From RFPW01 sp040401595 (lineage in GTDB: Bacteria; Pseudomonadota; Gammaproteobacteria; Burkholderiales; Burkholderiaceae_E): a stretch of 64,000 bases of DNA. Both the position numbers and the translations under genes were made by a program. Each line of letters begins with the position of its first letter. Positions within the stretch are counted from its first letter, which is position 1. A model generated the notes under the pieces. That model had not been told where the DNA came from. It was given only the letters and a program-made list of their open reading frames with translations, and made no database searches. Location: positions 153,817 through 217,816 of the forward strand of contig JBBAOE010000003.1 of NCBI GenBank assembly GCA_040401595.1, in the 5' to 3' direction. This document shows, piece after piece, positions 43,040 through 52,082 of this stretch.

Positions 43040-44446
43040 ATGAATTCTTTGCTCATTCATCAGGCGGACTGTATCGCCACTCAGGATGACGCCCGTACGG
43101 AGCTGCGCGGTGCATCCATTCTCATTCGCGCTGGCCGGATCGAGCGTGTGCTGGCGGCCCACGAGGTCACGCCGGCGTTGATCGCGGATGTCGATCAGAC
43201 GATCGATGCGCGCCACCATGTCGTGATTCCCGGGATGGTCAACACACACCATCACATGGTGCAGAGCTTGACCCGTGCGGTCCCGACCGTGCAAAACGCT
43301 GAGCTGTTTTCCTGGTTGCGCGGTCTCTATCCCATCTGGGCGGGGCTGACACCCGAGATGGTGCAGGTCTCCAACCAGGTTGCCATGGCTGAGTTGCTCC
43401 TCAGTGGTTGTACGACCAGTAGCGACCATCTGTACATTTATCCGAACGGTGTGCGTCTCGAGGACAGTATCGAAGCGGCCCATCGAACGGGCATCCGGTT
43501 CACGGCCAGTCGCGGCAGTATGAGCGTGGGGGCGAGTCAGGGAGGCCTTCCGCCAGACCGTGTCGTCGAACGCGAGGACTTTATCCTGCGTGAAACCCGT
43601 CGTCTGATCGAGACTTGGCACAGCGACGAACCTGGCGCCATGATTCAGATTGCAGTGGCGCCCTGCTCGCCGTTCACCGTCAGTCAGGATTTGATGCGCG
43701 AGTCGGCTGACCTGGCTCGAGCTTACGGGGTCCGGATGCACACGCATCTGGCTGAAAATGATCATGACGTCGCGTACACACGCGAAAAATTTGGCTGTAC
43801 GCCCGCGCAATATGCGGAGTCGCTCGGGTGGGTCGGGGCTGATGTCTGGCATGCGCACTGCGTCAAACTGGACGAACCGGGCATGGGGACCTTTGCTCGC
43901 AGTCGCACGGGGATCGCGCACTGCCCATGCAGCAACATGCGGCTCTCCAGCGGGTTTCTTCCCTTGCGCCGTTTGATGGATCTGGGGGTTCCGGTGGGCT
44001 TGGGCGTGGATGGCAGCGCGAGCAACGATGCCGGCCACTTGCTCAATGAGGCCCGCCAGGCCATGTTGTTGGCTCGCGTCATCAAGGCGCTTGAGCCATT
44101 CGGTTGCGATGCGGGGCCGGGAGAGATGACCCCGCGCGATGCGCTGTGGCTAGCGACCCGCGGGGGCGCGCAGGTCCTTGGGCGGTCTGATATCGGTCAG
44201 ATCGCGCCGGGCTTGTGCGCCGATCTAGCCCTTTTCCGCACCGATACGCTGGCGATGGCGGGCGCAGCGGTGCACGATCCGGTGGGGGCGCTGATGTTGT
44301 GTTCCAGTGGTCAGGCTGATTACACCGTTGTGAATGGTCGGGTCGTGGTCAGCGCGGGTGAAGTGACCACCGTTGACATCGGACCGTTGATCGAGCGGCA
44401 CAATGCGCTCGCCCGGGCACTGGTGCAGGCCGCACAAACGGGTTAG
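43040..44446 (+). CDS. 8-oxoguanine deaminase-like amidohydrolase
   Basis: 468 residues. Metal ligands are in the HxH-type NTHHHMVQSLTRA, in MHTHLAEN and HAHCVKLD, and in GVDGSASND. The segment VQNAELFSWLRGLYPIWAG strongly resembles bacterial 8-oxoguanine deaminases. The AtzB/TrzN group is the nearest alternative. The start at 43040 is preferred because it has GGGAAACTT just before it; an in-frame ATG-less extension to 42998 is rejected. It lies in the tldD-aldolase-deaminase-tldE operon (50 and 17 base gaps). Confidence 0.84.
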   Translation: MNSLLIHQADCIATQDDARTELRGASILIRAGRIERVLAAHEVTPALIADVDQTIDARHHVVIPGMVNTHHHMVQSLTRAVPTVQNAELFSWLRGLYPIWAGLTPEMVQVSNQVAMAELLLSGCTTSSDHLYIYPNGVRLEDSIEAAHRTGIRFTASRGSMSVGASQGGLPPDRVVEREDFILRETRRLIETWHSDEPGAMIQIAVAPCSPFTVSQDLMRESADLARAYGVRMHTHLAENDHDVAYTREKFGCTPAQYAESLGWVGADVWHAHCVKLDEPGMGTFARSRTGIAHCPCSNMRLSSGFLPLRRLMDLGVPVGLGVDGSASNDAGHLLNEARQAMLLARVIKALEPFGCDAGPGEMTPRDALWLATRGGAQVLGRSDIGQIAPGLCADLALFRTDTLAMAGAAVHDPVGALMLCSSGQADYTVVNGRVVVSAGEVTTVDIGPLIERHNALARALVQAAQTG

Positions 44447-44463
44447 ACAGAGGATGGAAGGCG

Positions 44464-45852
44464 ATGCCGCAGGACCGTTTCGAGCAACAATTTGAATCAC
44501 TCGCTCAGGCGATGCCCAAGCTCGCGGGGCATGACGCCCAGTGGTCGCTCGAGTTTCGGGCTGAAGCCTCTGATTTTGTGCGCCTCAACCAGGGCGCGAT
44601 CCGTCAGCCAGGCCATGTCCGCCGAACGCTCGCAACGATTCGACTTCTGGAGGGCCAGCGCCATGCGTCGCGTGTGGTCGCCTTGAGCGGAGAAGAGGCC
44701 GAAGACCAGAGCCGCCTGGCTCAGGCGGTGGCTGGGTTGCGCAGCGGTTTGCCGTCGCTTGCCGAAGATCCCCTGTGCCAGATTGAAACCGCTCCGTCCC
44801 GCAGTCGGCGCGTTGAGCGCATGGCCAGTCCGAATGGCGTTCAAGGCGTCGCGCAGGATTCCCGCCCTGGCGATGCGGCCCGCGCGATCATCGAACAGGT
44901 GGTCAGTCAGACGCGGGGTCTCGACTTCGTGGGGATTCTCGCGGCCGGCCCACGCGCGCGCGGCTTGATCAACTCGCATGGGGTTCACCACTGGCACGAA
45001 GTGGATGGGTACTCGTTCGATTTCAGTTTGCATCATGACCAGGGAGAACTTCGAGGCCGTGCGGCGAAAGCGTCCATGCATGGTCGTACCTGGCAGGCCG
45101 AAGCATTCGCGCAGCGACTCGAGCAGTTGCGTCAAGACCATGCGCTGCTGGCAAGACCAGCGCGTGCCGCGCCGACTGGGAATGTGCGTGCTTTTCTGAT
45201 GCCTGCGGCGGTTGAAGCCTTGCTGGGCCTCATGTCATGGGGTGGATTTTCGGCGAGCGACCGGATGGCGCGGCGAAGTCCCCTGCAGCGCTTGGTCGAT
45301 GGAGAGGTCAGTCTTTCGGATCAGATCTCGATTTGGGATGACGTCCGAGCAAGTGACGCATCCGGCTTTAATGCCGAGGGTTTCCGCCGGGTCACGCCCC
45401 TGTCGCTGATCGAGCGGGGACGGGACGCTGGCGCCTGTTGCAACCCCCGTACTTCAATCGAGTACGGAGTTGCGCACACAGGTGCTGACGGCGAACAGCC
45501 CGAAGCCTTGATCATGGCTGCGGGCGAGATCGAAACGCAGGAGGCGATGCGCGCGCTTGGTACCGGTTTGTTTGTGAACCGACTCTGGTATCTGAACTGG
45601 TCGGATCGTCAGTCCGCTCGAATGACGGGCATGACCCGGTTCGCGACCTGGTGGGTTGAGAATGGCGAGGCGGTCGGGCCGGTCGATCCCATGCGCTTCG
45701 ATGATTCGATCTATCGTACGTTTGGCGAGGCTCTGGAGGGCCTTACGACCGGCCGCGACATGATCGGTGACGATTCGACCTACGACGAGCGATCGCTCAA
45801 GACCGCCTTGGTGCCTGGCGCCTTGCTCTCGAGTTGGCGTCTGGTGAGTTAG
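44464..45852 (+). CDS. TldE/PmbA-family protein
   Basis: 462 residues. It shows the TldE/PmbA layout without the TldD HExxxH motif: an N-terminal LEFRAEASDFVRLNQGAIRQ strand region, LINSHGVHHWHEVDGYSFDFSL in the middle, and a C-terminal LFVNRLWYLNWSDRQSARMTGMTR block. TldE is the non-catalytic or accessory partner of TldD. The two subunits are usually adjacent; here two metabolic enzymes separate them within one apparent operon. Confidence 0.85.
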   Translation: MPQDRFEQQFESLAQAMPKLAGHDAQWSLEFRAEASDFVRLNQGAIRQPGHVRRTLATIRLLEGQRHASRVVALSGEEAEDQSRLAQAVAGLRSGLPSLAEDPLCQIETAPSRSRRVERMASPNGVQGVAQDSRPGDAARAIIEQVVSQTRGLDFVGILAAGPRARGLINSHGVHHWHEVDGYSFDFSLHHDQGELRGRAAKASMHGRTWQAEAFAQRLEQLRQDHALLARPARAAPTGNVRAFLMPAAVEALLGLMSWGGFSASDRMARRSPLQRLVDGEVSLSDQISIWDDVRASDASGFNAEGFRRVTPLSLIERGRDAGACCNPRTSIEYGVAHTGADGEQPEALIMAAGEIETQEAMRALGTGLFVNRLWYLNWSDRQSARMTGMTRFATWWVENGEAVGPVDPMRFDDSIYRTFGEALEGLTTGRDMIGDDSTYDERSLKTALVPGALLSSWRLVS

Positions 45853-45855
45853 AGC

Positions 45856-45879
45856 GGGTTCACCGTCATGGGTGAACCC
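45856..45879. terminator. Bidirectional hairpin between convergent tldE-like and Bug genes
   Basis: Nine-base arms GGGTTCACC and GGTGAACCC with a six-base loop follow the tldE-like stop by 3 bases and precede the convergent Bug stop by about 20. There is no T run, but the perfect stem and convergent location make termination likely. Confidence 0.6.
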
Positions 45880-45900
45880 TGCACCTGGGCGCAGTTCTGC

Positions 45901-46968
45901 TTACTGGGCCTGAAAGCCGCTGGCGCGAATGATCCGCGACCAGGTCTGGGTGTAGGCTTGCTCGCGAGTACCGAGTTGTTCCGGCGTCATGAAGTCGACC
46001 GTCACACCCATGCCCGTCATGCGTTCGCGCACATCCGGCATGGCCAACACTTTGGAGACGGCATCGGCCAGGCGATCAATCGTGGCTTTTGGGGTGCCGG
46101 TTTTCGCAAACAGTCCATAGTAGGGGACGTCCTCGAATCCGGCGAGCCCGAGTTCGGCAAACGTCGGCACTTCGGGCAGAACAGCCTGGCGACGATTCCC
46201 CAGGACCGCAACGACCCGAAGCTTTCCGGCTTTGTGGTTCTCGATGAAGTCCGGCACGGATGCGACCCCGGCGCCGATCTGATTGCCGAGCATATCGCCG
46301 ATCAACGGTGCGCTGCCGCGGTAGGGGGTGGATTGAAGATCGAGCACATATTTCTGGCCGATCAGCTTGACCAGAAATTCTGGGACCGAGGCTGGTGCGG
46401 GAACGCCAACGGTGCCCTTGCTTGGGCCTTGCTGACGAACCCAGGCGACGTATTCATTGACCGATTTTGCCGGTGTGCCGCTGGAAACGGCGAGTGCGTT
46501 GACGAAGCTGGCGAACCCGGCCACCGGAACAAAATCCTGCGCGGGATCAAAGCCCGGGTTTTTCACGACTTGCGGCAGGATCGAGATGGTGTGGTCGTGG
46601 GAAAGGAAAAGGAGTGAGCCGTCGGTCGGGCCGGCTTTGAGGGCCTGGGCCGCAATCTGACCACCTGCTCCGGCACGGTTCTCGACGATGACCGATATGC
46701 CCAGTTGATCTTTCAATTTTTCAGCCAGGGTTCGAGCCAGAACATCGGTTCCGCCACCGGGCGGAAATCCGACGAGAATCCTGATCGGGCCAGCCGGCAG
46801 TGGCGTTTGCGCCAGAGCGGTATGGACGAACATGCCCGGGATGAGCCCCGCACCCAGCGCGATTGTCAGGAGCGCCCGACGCGCATCGCGCAGGGGTGCG
46901 AACTGCACGACCCGATCCATCGAGCGATACAGCGTGCGCCCAAGCATGAACCCAATTCTCTGAACCAT
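45901..46968 (-). CDS. Bug/TctC-family periplasmic receptor
   Basis: 355 residues. A long basic N-region and signal peptide (LLTIALGAGLIPGMFVHTALAQ) are followed by PIRILVGFPPGGGTDVLAR, the family hallmark. The pattern VENRAGAGGQIAAQ and SVPDFIENHKAGKLRVVAV is typical of Bug proteins, which bind dicarboxylates or aromatic acids for tripartite TctCBA importers or signalling. No tctA or tctB partner is adjacent; solitary Bug genes are frequent in Burkholderiales. GGGAAG lies 8 bases before the ATG at 46968. Confidence 0.9.
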   Translation of the reverse strand: MVQRIGFMLGRTLYRSMDRVVQFAPLRDARRALLTIALGAGLIPGMFVHTALAQTPLPAGPIRILVGFPPGGGTDVLARTLAEKLKDQLGISVIVENRAGAGGQIAAQALKAGPTDGSLLFLSHDHTISILPQVVKNPGFDPAQDFVPVAGFASFVNALAVSSGTPAKSVNEYVAWVRQQGPSKGTVGVPAPASVPEFLVKLIGQKYVLDLQSTPYRGSAPLIGDMLGNQIGAGVASVPDFIENHKAGKLRVVAVLGNRRQAVLPEVPTFAELGLAGFEDVPYYGLFAKTGTPKATIDRLADAVSKVLAMPDVRERMTGMGVTVDFMTPEQLGTREQAYTQTWSRIIRASGFQAQ

Positions 46969-47088
46969 GGCGAACTTCCCGGTGTTGGAAATAAACAGCG
47001 CCCGTCACGGACGCGCATACTTCGAGTTTAATCGACCCGGACGGCGCTCAAGCGGCGCTGCCGCCGGGTCCCGTCATGGAGACCGATT

Positions 47089-47640
47089 TTGGCTCTGAAA
47101 GCCACCATTTATAAAGCGCAGCTGCAGCTTTCGGATATGGACCGCCAGGTCTATGGTGAACACACGCTGACTCTGGCCCTGCATCCATCAGAGACCGAAG
47201 AACGGCTTCTGATTCGTTTACTCGCATTTGCGCTCCAGGTGCCGGCCGATACCGATGCCGGGGCCCTTCAGTTCGCCCGGGGTCTTTCGGATACCGACGA
47301 GCCTGATATTTGGCAGCATGATCTTTCCGGACAGTTGGTTCAGTGGATCGAAGTCGGTCAGCCCGATGAGCGTCGTCTGGCGAAAGCTTGCGGTCGTGCA
47401 GAGCGGGTCTCGTTGTACGTGTATGGCAGCTCGGCTGCGATCTGGTGGGCTGCGATCCGCAACAAGCTGACGCGGCTCACGAATCTGGCGGTATGGCAGA
47501 TCGATCCCGAACAGAGTCAGGCGCTGGCCGCGTTGGCGCAGCGTGCCATGCAATGGCAGGTGACGGTTCAGGATGGGACGGTCTGGGTCAGTGCGGGCGA
47601 ATCGTCGGTCGAACTGACACCGGTTCAGCTGAATGCATGA
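47089..47640 (+). CDS. yaeQ: YaeQ family protein
   Basis: 183 residues beginning ALKATIYKAQLQLSDMDRQVYGEH, the well-conserved YaeQ start, and including SLYVYGSSAAIWW. YaeQ has a PD-(D/E)XK-like fold and no settled function; an anti-hemolysin transcription role was proposed. The start is a TTG at 47089 with GGAG 8 bases upstream. Confidence 0.92.
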   Translation: MALKATIYKAQLQLSDMDRQVYGEHTLTLALHPSETEERLLIRLLAFALQVPADTDAGALQFARGLSDTDEPDIWQHDLSGQLVQWIEVGQPDERRLAKACGRAERVSLYVYGSSAAIWWAAIRNKLTRLTNLAVWQIDPEQSQALAALAQRAMQWQVTVQDGTVWVSAGESSVELTPVQLNA

Positions 47641-47710
47641 ATGCCCTACGTGTGCTGGATATTCGCGACGCTGCGGATCTCGTTTTAGAACGTTTATGGA
47701 GTCTTGAATC

Positions 47711-49963
47711 GTGCGGTTTTGTCTCTTGGGTGCCCCTTCGTTTTTTTCACCGCTTCTGCTGGGTTTCGCCATGATCGGGATGGCCCCAGCGCAGGCGCAG
47801 GATCCGTCGCAGTCTCCGCCGTCTGCTGTTGCCCAGGCCCTGGATGATCCTTACCTCTGGCTGGAGGAGGTTGGTGCGGAACGCGCACTCGGCTGGGTCA
47901 AAGAGCGCAATGCGATCTCCCGGACCCGACTGGAGGCGTGGCCCGATTTCGCGCCGACCCGAAACCGGTTGCGGGAGATTCTGGATTCGCAAGACCGAAT
48001 CCCACAGGTAGTTCGCCGCGGGGCTTATCTTTACAATTTTTGGCAAGATGTATTGCGCCCGCGTGGCGTATGGCGCCGAACCTCATTGGCCGAGTTCGCC
48101 AAATCAAAGCCCGACTGGGAGATTCTGCTCGACCTGGATGCGCTGGCCCAGCAGGAACAGGAAAACTGGGTCTGGGGTGGCTCAACCTGTCTGGGTGGCT
48201 CCGAGGATCGGTGTCTGCTCAAGTTCTCCCGGGGTGGCGCAGACGCCAAAGTCACGCGGGAATTTGATCTGACGCGCAAGGTGTTCGTTGCGGATGGGTT
48301 TAGCTTGCCCGAAGCCAAATCGAGCGTTGAATGGGTTGATCGAGATACCGTGTTCGTCGCGACCGATTTCGGACCGGGTTCGATGACGACCTCCGGTTAT
48401 CCAAGGATCATCAAGCGATGGCAACGGGGGCAGCCGCTGAGCACGGCGCAGACCATTTTTGAGGGCCGCGCTGGCGATGTGTCGGCATGGGTTTCGGTGG
48501 ATCGGACCCCGGGATTCGAGCGAACGCTCGTCGGGCGTTCGCCAGACTTCTGGACCACTGAAGTCGCGTTGCTGGCCGGTGGCCAGTTGCGGCCGGTGGC
48601 CAAGCCGGCCGATGCCCAGTTGGACTTCTGGTACGGGCAGGTGCTGCTCACCTTGCGCAGTGACTGGGTACAGGGCGGTCGCACCTGGCCGGCGGGTTCT
48701 TTAATTGCGGCGGACGCCGAGCCTCTTTTTCGTGGCCAGGCGGATTCGACCAGCCATGATCTGGCCCGACTACACTTCAGTGCGCTGTTTACGCCGAGTC
48801 CGACGCGCTCGCTTCGGGGCTATTCCGCGACCCGGTCCCGCGTTTTGATCAGTGTTCTTGAAAACGTGGCGGGTCGGATCGAGGAACTGGAGTGGCGCAA
48901 CGGTGCGTCAGCGCCTGCATCGCAGGGATTGGGTGCGAGTGCCGGGGGATCCTGGGTTCGACGTGCGGTTGAGGCGCCCTTTCCCGGTGCACTGAGCGTC
49001 AATTCACTGCATGACAGCCTGATCGCGAACGATCCCTTGGGCGAGCGCTATCTGCTGAGCTATGCAGATTTTTTGACGCCGGATTCGCTCTTCCTTGCGC
49101 AGACGGGTAGCGACCAGCGTGAAGTCCTCAAGGCGCGGCCATCGTTTTTTGACGCGAGTGGAATGCGGGCGGTACAGCATTTTGCTGTTTCCAAAGACGG
49201 CACCCGGGTACCGTATTTCGTTGTCTGGCCGAAGGGCGGGGTGGCTGATGGCGCTAACCCGACCCTCCTCTACGGCTATGGTGGCTTTCGGCAAAGTTTG
49301 CAACCTTGGTATTCCGCAGCCTATGGCAATGCCTGGGTCGGCCGCGGGGGCGTGCTGGTCATCGCCAACATCCGGGGTGGCGGCGAATATGGCCCATCCT
49401 GGCATCAGGCTGCCATCAAATCGAACAAGCAAACGAGTTATGACGACTTCATCGCGGTCGCTCAAGACCTGGTGGCTCGCCGCATCACAAGCCCCCAGCA
49501 CCTGGGCATTGCGGGTGGCAGTAATGGCGGTCTCCTCGTCGGCGCCGTGATGGTGCAGCGCCCTGAACTCTTTGGCGCCGTGGTCTGTCAGGTCCCCCTC
49601 CTGGACATGAAGCGCTATCACAAGCTCTTGGCCGGAGCGAGTTGGATGGCGGAGTATGGCGATCCAGACAAGCCCGAGGACTGGGCTTTCCTGTCGAAAT
49701 TCAGCCCCTACCAGAACGTCCGCAAAGATCGCCGCCAACCCGCCGTCCTCTTCACCACGAGTACCCGGGATGATCGCGTACATCCGGGCCATGCTCGAAA
49801 AATGGCTGCCCGCATGATCCAGCAGGGTCATGAGGTGGTTTATTACGAAAACATCGAAGGCGGCCATGGTGGCGCGGCGAACAACGCCCAACGGGCCGAC
49901 ATGCAGGCGCTGGAGTTCGCGTTTTTGTGGCAACAACTGGCGAGACCCAAAGCGGCTCCATAG
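47711..49963 (+). CDS. Secreted prolyl oligopeptidase family serine peptidase (S9A)
   Basis: 750 residues. A GTG start at 47711 with GGAG 10 bases upstream gives a signal peptide ending MAPAQAQ. The beta-propeller domain comes first and the alpha/beta hydrolase domain last. Ser604 lies in the nucleophile motif GGSNGG, the acid in STRDDRVHPGH and the histidine in EGGHGG. GYGGFRQS and NIRGGGEYGP are family signatures. The enzyme should cut short proline-containing peptides in the periplasm. Oligopeptidase B is less likely. Confidence 0.9.
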   Translation: MRFCLLGAPSFFSPLLLGFAMIGMAPAQAQDPSQSPPSAVAQALDDPYLWLEEVGAERALGWVKERNAISRTRLEAWPDFAPTRNRLREILDSQDRIPQVVRRGAYLYNFWQDVLRPRGVWRRTSLAEFAKSKPDWEILLDLDALAQQEQENWVWGGSTCLGGSEDRCLLKFSRGGADAKVTREFDLTRKVFVADGFSLPEAKSSVEWVDRDTVFVATDFGPGSMTTSGYPRIIKRWQRGQPLSTAQTIFEGRAGDVSAWVSVDRTPGFERTLVGRSPDFWTTEVALLAGGQLRPVAKPADAQLDFWYGQVLLTLRSDWVQGGRTWPAGSLIAADAEPLFRGQADSTSHDLARLHFSALFTPSPTRSLRGYSATRSRVLISVLENVAGRIEELEWRNGASAPASQGLGASAGGSWVRRAVEAPFPGALSVNSLHDSLIANDPLGERYLLSYADFLTPDSLFLAQTGSDQREVLKARPSFFDASGMRAVQHFAVSKDGTRVPYFVVWPKGGVADGANPTLLYGYGGFRQSLQPWYSAAYGNAWVGRGGVLVIANIRGGGEYGPSWHQAAIKSNKQTSYDDFIAVAQDLVARRITSPQHLGIAGGSNGGLLVGAVMVQRPELFGAVVCQVPLLDMKRYHKLLAGASWMAEYGDPDKPEDWAFLSKFSPYQNVRKDRRQPAVLFTTSTRDDRVHPGHARKMAARMIQQGHEVVYYENIEGGHGGAANNAQRADMQALEFAFLWQQLARPKAAP

Positions 49964-50091
49964 TTCCATCGGTCGATTGCCAGTTCGGTCCGTCTGCTGG
50001 GCCCGTTCATAGGGCCTGCCAGTTCCGTGAACTGGCCCGGCTCAGTGAGCGCGTCATTCGGGTTTCCCCCGGGGCGCTCACGTCTGCTGAT

Positions 50092-50122
50092 CTGACATCG
50101 AGTCCACTCGGGTGCATATAAT
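50092..50122 (+). promoter_or_regulatory. Candidate sigma70 promoter upstream of the repeat-led MDR gene
   Basis: A perfect TATAAT (50117-50122) is preceded by CTGACA (50092-50097) at a longish 19-base spacing. It would start a transcript through the 11-bp repeat array into the MDR gene at 50318. Confidence 0.5.
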
Positions 50123-50167
50123 GACACTCGATGTGCCAATACCCGGGTATTCCAACCGGGTTCAAGC

Positions 50168-50317
50168 CAACCGAGAGTCAACCGAGAGTNNNNNNNNNNN
50201 NNNNNNNNNNNNNNNNNNNNNNNNNNNNNNNNNNNNNNNNNNNNNNNNNNNNNNNNNNNNNNNNNNNNNNNNNNNNNNNNNNNNNNNNNCAACCGAGAGT
50301 CAACCGAGAGTTAACCG
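50168..50317 (+). repeat. Tandem repeat of CAACCGAGAGT (VNTR) interrupted by a scaffold gap
   Basis: Two perfect 11-bp copies (50168-50189) precede the N run and two more follow it (50290-50311). A degenerate fifth copy (TAACCG) runs into the ATG at 50318. Every unit contains GAGAG, and the last full copy lies 7 bases before the start codon, so the repeat supplies the ribosome site. The real copy number is hidden by the gap. Confidence 0.85.
50190..50289. other. Assembly gap of 100 N inside the tandem repeat
   Basis: A run of exactly 100 N, the usual placeholder for a gap of unknown size. The same 11-bp unit on both sides shows that assembly failed in the repeat itself. Confidence 0.97.
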
Positions 50318-51394
50318 ATGTCCGAACTCAGCTCTGCGATCCAGATTCGCCTTAACGCCTATCCACAGGGCCCGGTTCGCCCTGAGACCTGGCGATTGAC
50401 CCACGATGCTCCGGGTCGCCCGGCACCCGGGCAGGTATTGCTCAAGATGCAGTGGCTTTCGATCGACCCTGGTATGCGTGGATGGATCACGCCGAAGCGC
50501 AGCTATATGCCGCCCGTGCAGCCCGGCGAGGTCATGCGGGCGTTTGGGGTCGGCGAGGTGATTGAATCTGCGGCGCCAGGTTTGAAGCCGGGTGATGTGG
50601 TCACCGGCTTCACAGGTGTGCAGACCCTCGGATGTGTGGACGCCACGATGGTCCGAAAGATCGATTTGCGCTTGGCGTCGGCCCGGCATTACCTGAGTGG
50701 ATTGGGTATGACGGGCTATACGGCGTATTTCGGTCTGCTCGATGTCGGCAAGCCACAGGCGGGGCAAACCGTCGTGGTATCAGCAGCCGCTGGGGCCGTT
50801 GGTTCGATCGTTTGTCAGATCGCCAAGCGCATGGGCTGCCGCGTGATCGGTATCGCAGGGGGGGCTAAAAAATGCGCTTATCTACGAGATGTTCTCGGAC
50901 TGGAATTTGTTGTCGATTACAAAAATGATGATTTATCGGCAGCCCTGAAGGAATCGGCGCCTTCCGGGATCGATCTGTATTTTGATAACGTCGGGGGCGA
51001 GACCTTGGATGCGGTTCTGATGCGAATCAACCGTCATGCCCGCATCGTCGTGTGCGGCGGAGTTTCCCAGTATGCAGATCTCGAACAGGCTCGAGGCCCC
51101 GCCAATTACCTGCAGCTGGTGGCCCAGAGTGCGACCATGCAGGGATTTACCATGCGCGACTACATGACCCGGGTCCCCGAAGCATTCATGCAACTGGCTG
51201 ACTGGCATGCGAAGGGCCAGATCCAGTTCCGCGAACATGTTCTCGATGGAATCGAATCCTTCCCCGCTGCTTACGACCTGATTTTTGCAGGAGGGAACCA
51301 GGGAAAGTTGCTGATCTGCCTGGAGCCCCAAGCGGCTGCGCAGGCTCAACCCGAAACGGTTGGGAACGCGCCGGACACGGGGCCTGAGCGATGA
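50318..51394 (+). CDS. NADP-dependent MDR, CurA/leukotriene-dehydrogenase-like
   Basis: 358 residues. It is a paralogue of the gene at 36458: both have WLSIDPGMRG/YLSLDPYMRG near residue 50, the cofactor motif VSAAAGAVGSIVCQIAKRMG near 150 and FDNVGGETLDAVL. It likely reduces enones or enoyl compounds. Its ribosome site is part of the VNTR. The C-terminal ~20 residues (Ala/Gln-rich) extend past the family end. The next gene overlaps its stop by 4 bases. Confidence 0.88.
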   Translation: MSELSSAIQIRLNAYPQGPVRPETWRLTHDAPGRPAPGQVLLKMQWLSIDPGMRGWITPKRSYMPPVQPGEVMRAFGVGEVIESAAPGLKPGDVVTGFTGVQTLGCVDATMVRKIDLRLASARHYLSGLGMTGYTAYFGLLDVGKPQAGQTVVVSAAAGAVGSIVCQIAKRMGCRVIGIAGGAKKCAYLRDVLGLEFVVDYKNDDLSAALKESAPSGIDLYFDNVGGETLDAVLMRINRHARIVVCGGVSQYADLEQARGPANYLQLVAQSATMQGFTMRDYMTRVPEAFMQLADWHAKGQIQFREHVLDGIESFPAAYDLIFAGGNQGKLLICLEPQAAAQAQPETVGNAPDTGPER

Positions 51395-52053
51395 GTTCAC
51401 AACCCCTCGGAATCCTGTTGGGTGCGTGGTGGGCCTGGCCGCTTGCCTTGTTCGCCTACCTGGTTTTTCGTCTCTGGTACGACAACTGGGGCGGGCCGCT
51501 GAAACCAGCCGAGATCGACGCATTTCTTGCGAAAGTGGGTCAGTCACCCACCTCGGGTTACACCGACCCCGCGGTGGTACGCGCCTTTCTGGAGGCCGAT
51601 GACGGGCGTGAATTCGTCATGAGCAATCTGGTCCGATTACATCCTGTACCCCAGCCGCATCCGGTCAGTGGACAACCGACCAAAGCCTTGGTGCTGATGC
51701 AGACGTATGTGCAGCGTTTTTTGCGGGTACTGGTGCGTCATGGCGGACATCCCCTGCTGGCGATGCGCAAAGTCGGGGGCTATGTCGATGCATGGGAGAC
51801 GCCGCCCGATCCCGGTTGGACGATCGTGGGTGCGATGCGTTACCGCAGTCGACGCGACATGATGAAGCTCTCATTGGACGCGGGTCTTGCCGATGCGCAT
51901 CCCTTCAAGACTGCAGCGACCGCGATGACATTTTCGTTTCCGGCCCAGGTCGTCGTGGCATTTGCGCTGCGTCCCCGGATCTGGGTCGCCTTAGTGCTCG
52001 CCCTCATAGCTTCGCTCGTCCATCTTGTGAGTCTGATCCGCATCCTGATCTGA
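51391..52053 (+). CDS. Hypothetical protein with two membrane segments around a soluble core
   Basis: 220 residues. One N-terminal helix (about 10-28) and one C-terminal helix pair (about 185-218) flank a soluble core. The core segment FVMSNLVRLHP and MRKVGGYVDAW with AMRYRSRRDMMKLS resembles the dimeric alpha/beta barrel of DUF1330-like proteins, only weakly and by eye. The start overlaps the MDR stop by 4 bases, and the GST-like gene follows after 29 bases, so the three are an operon. Function unknown. Confidence 0.7.
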   Translation: MSSQPLGILLGAWWAWPLALFAYLVFRLWYDNWGGPLKPAEIDAFLAKVGQSPTSGYTDPAVVRAFLEADDGREFVMSNLVRLHPVPQPHPVSGQPTKALVLMQTYVQRFLRVLVRHGGHPLLAMRKVGGYVDAWETPPDPGWTIVGAMRYRSRRDMMKLSLDAGLADAHPFKTAATAMTFSFPAQVVVAFALRPRIWVALVLALIASLVHLVSLIRILI

Positions 52054-52082
52054 AGGACGATCCCTTTGGCGACCCATGCCCC

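Larger units (their letters stand above)
49964..50317. other. Intergenic region with hairpins, a promoter and a gapped tandem repeat
   Basis: 354 bases including 100 N. It holds two inverted repeats after the peptidase gene. GCCAGTTC and GAACTGGC (50018-50036) form the likely terminator hairpin. GTGAGCGC and GCGCTCAC (50045-50081) form a second. A candidate promoter and an 11-bp repeat that reaches the next start codon follow; these are listed separately. No gene is visible. Confidence 0.6.

Noticed and set aside
42830..44038. A 402-residue minus-strand frame inside the deaminase
   Set aside because: It lies opposite conserved metal-binding blocks of the amidohydrolase.
50168..50317. A CRISPR array at the repeat
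   Set aside because: The units are 11 bp and directly adjacent without spacers.
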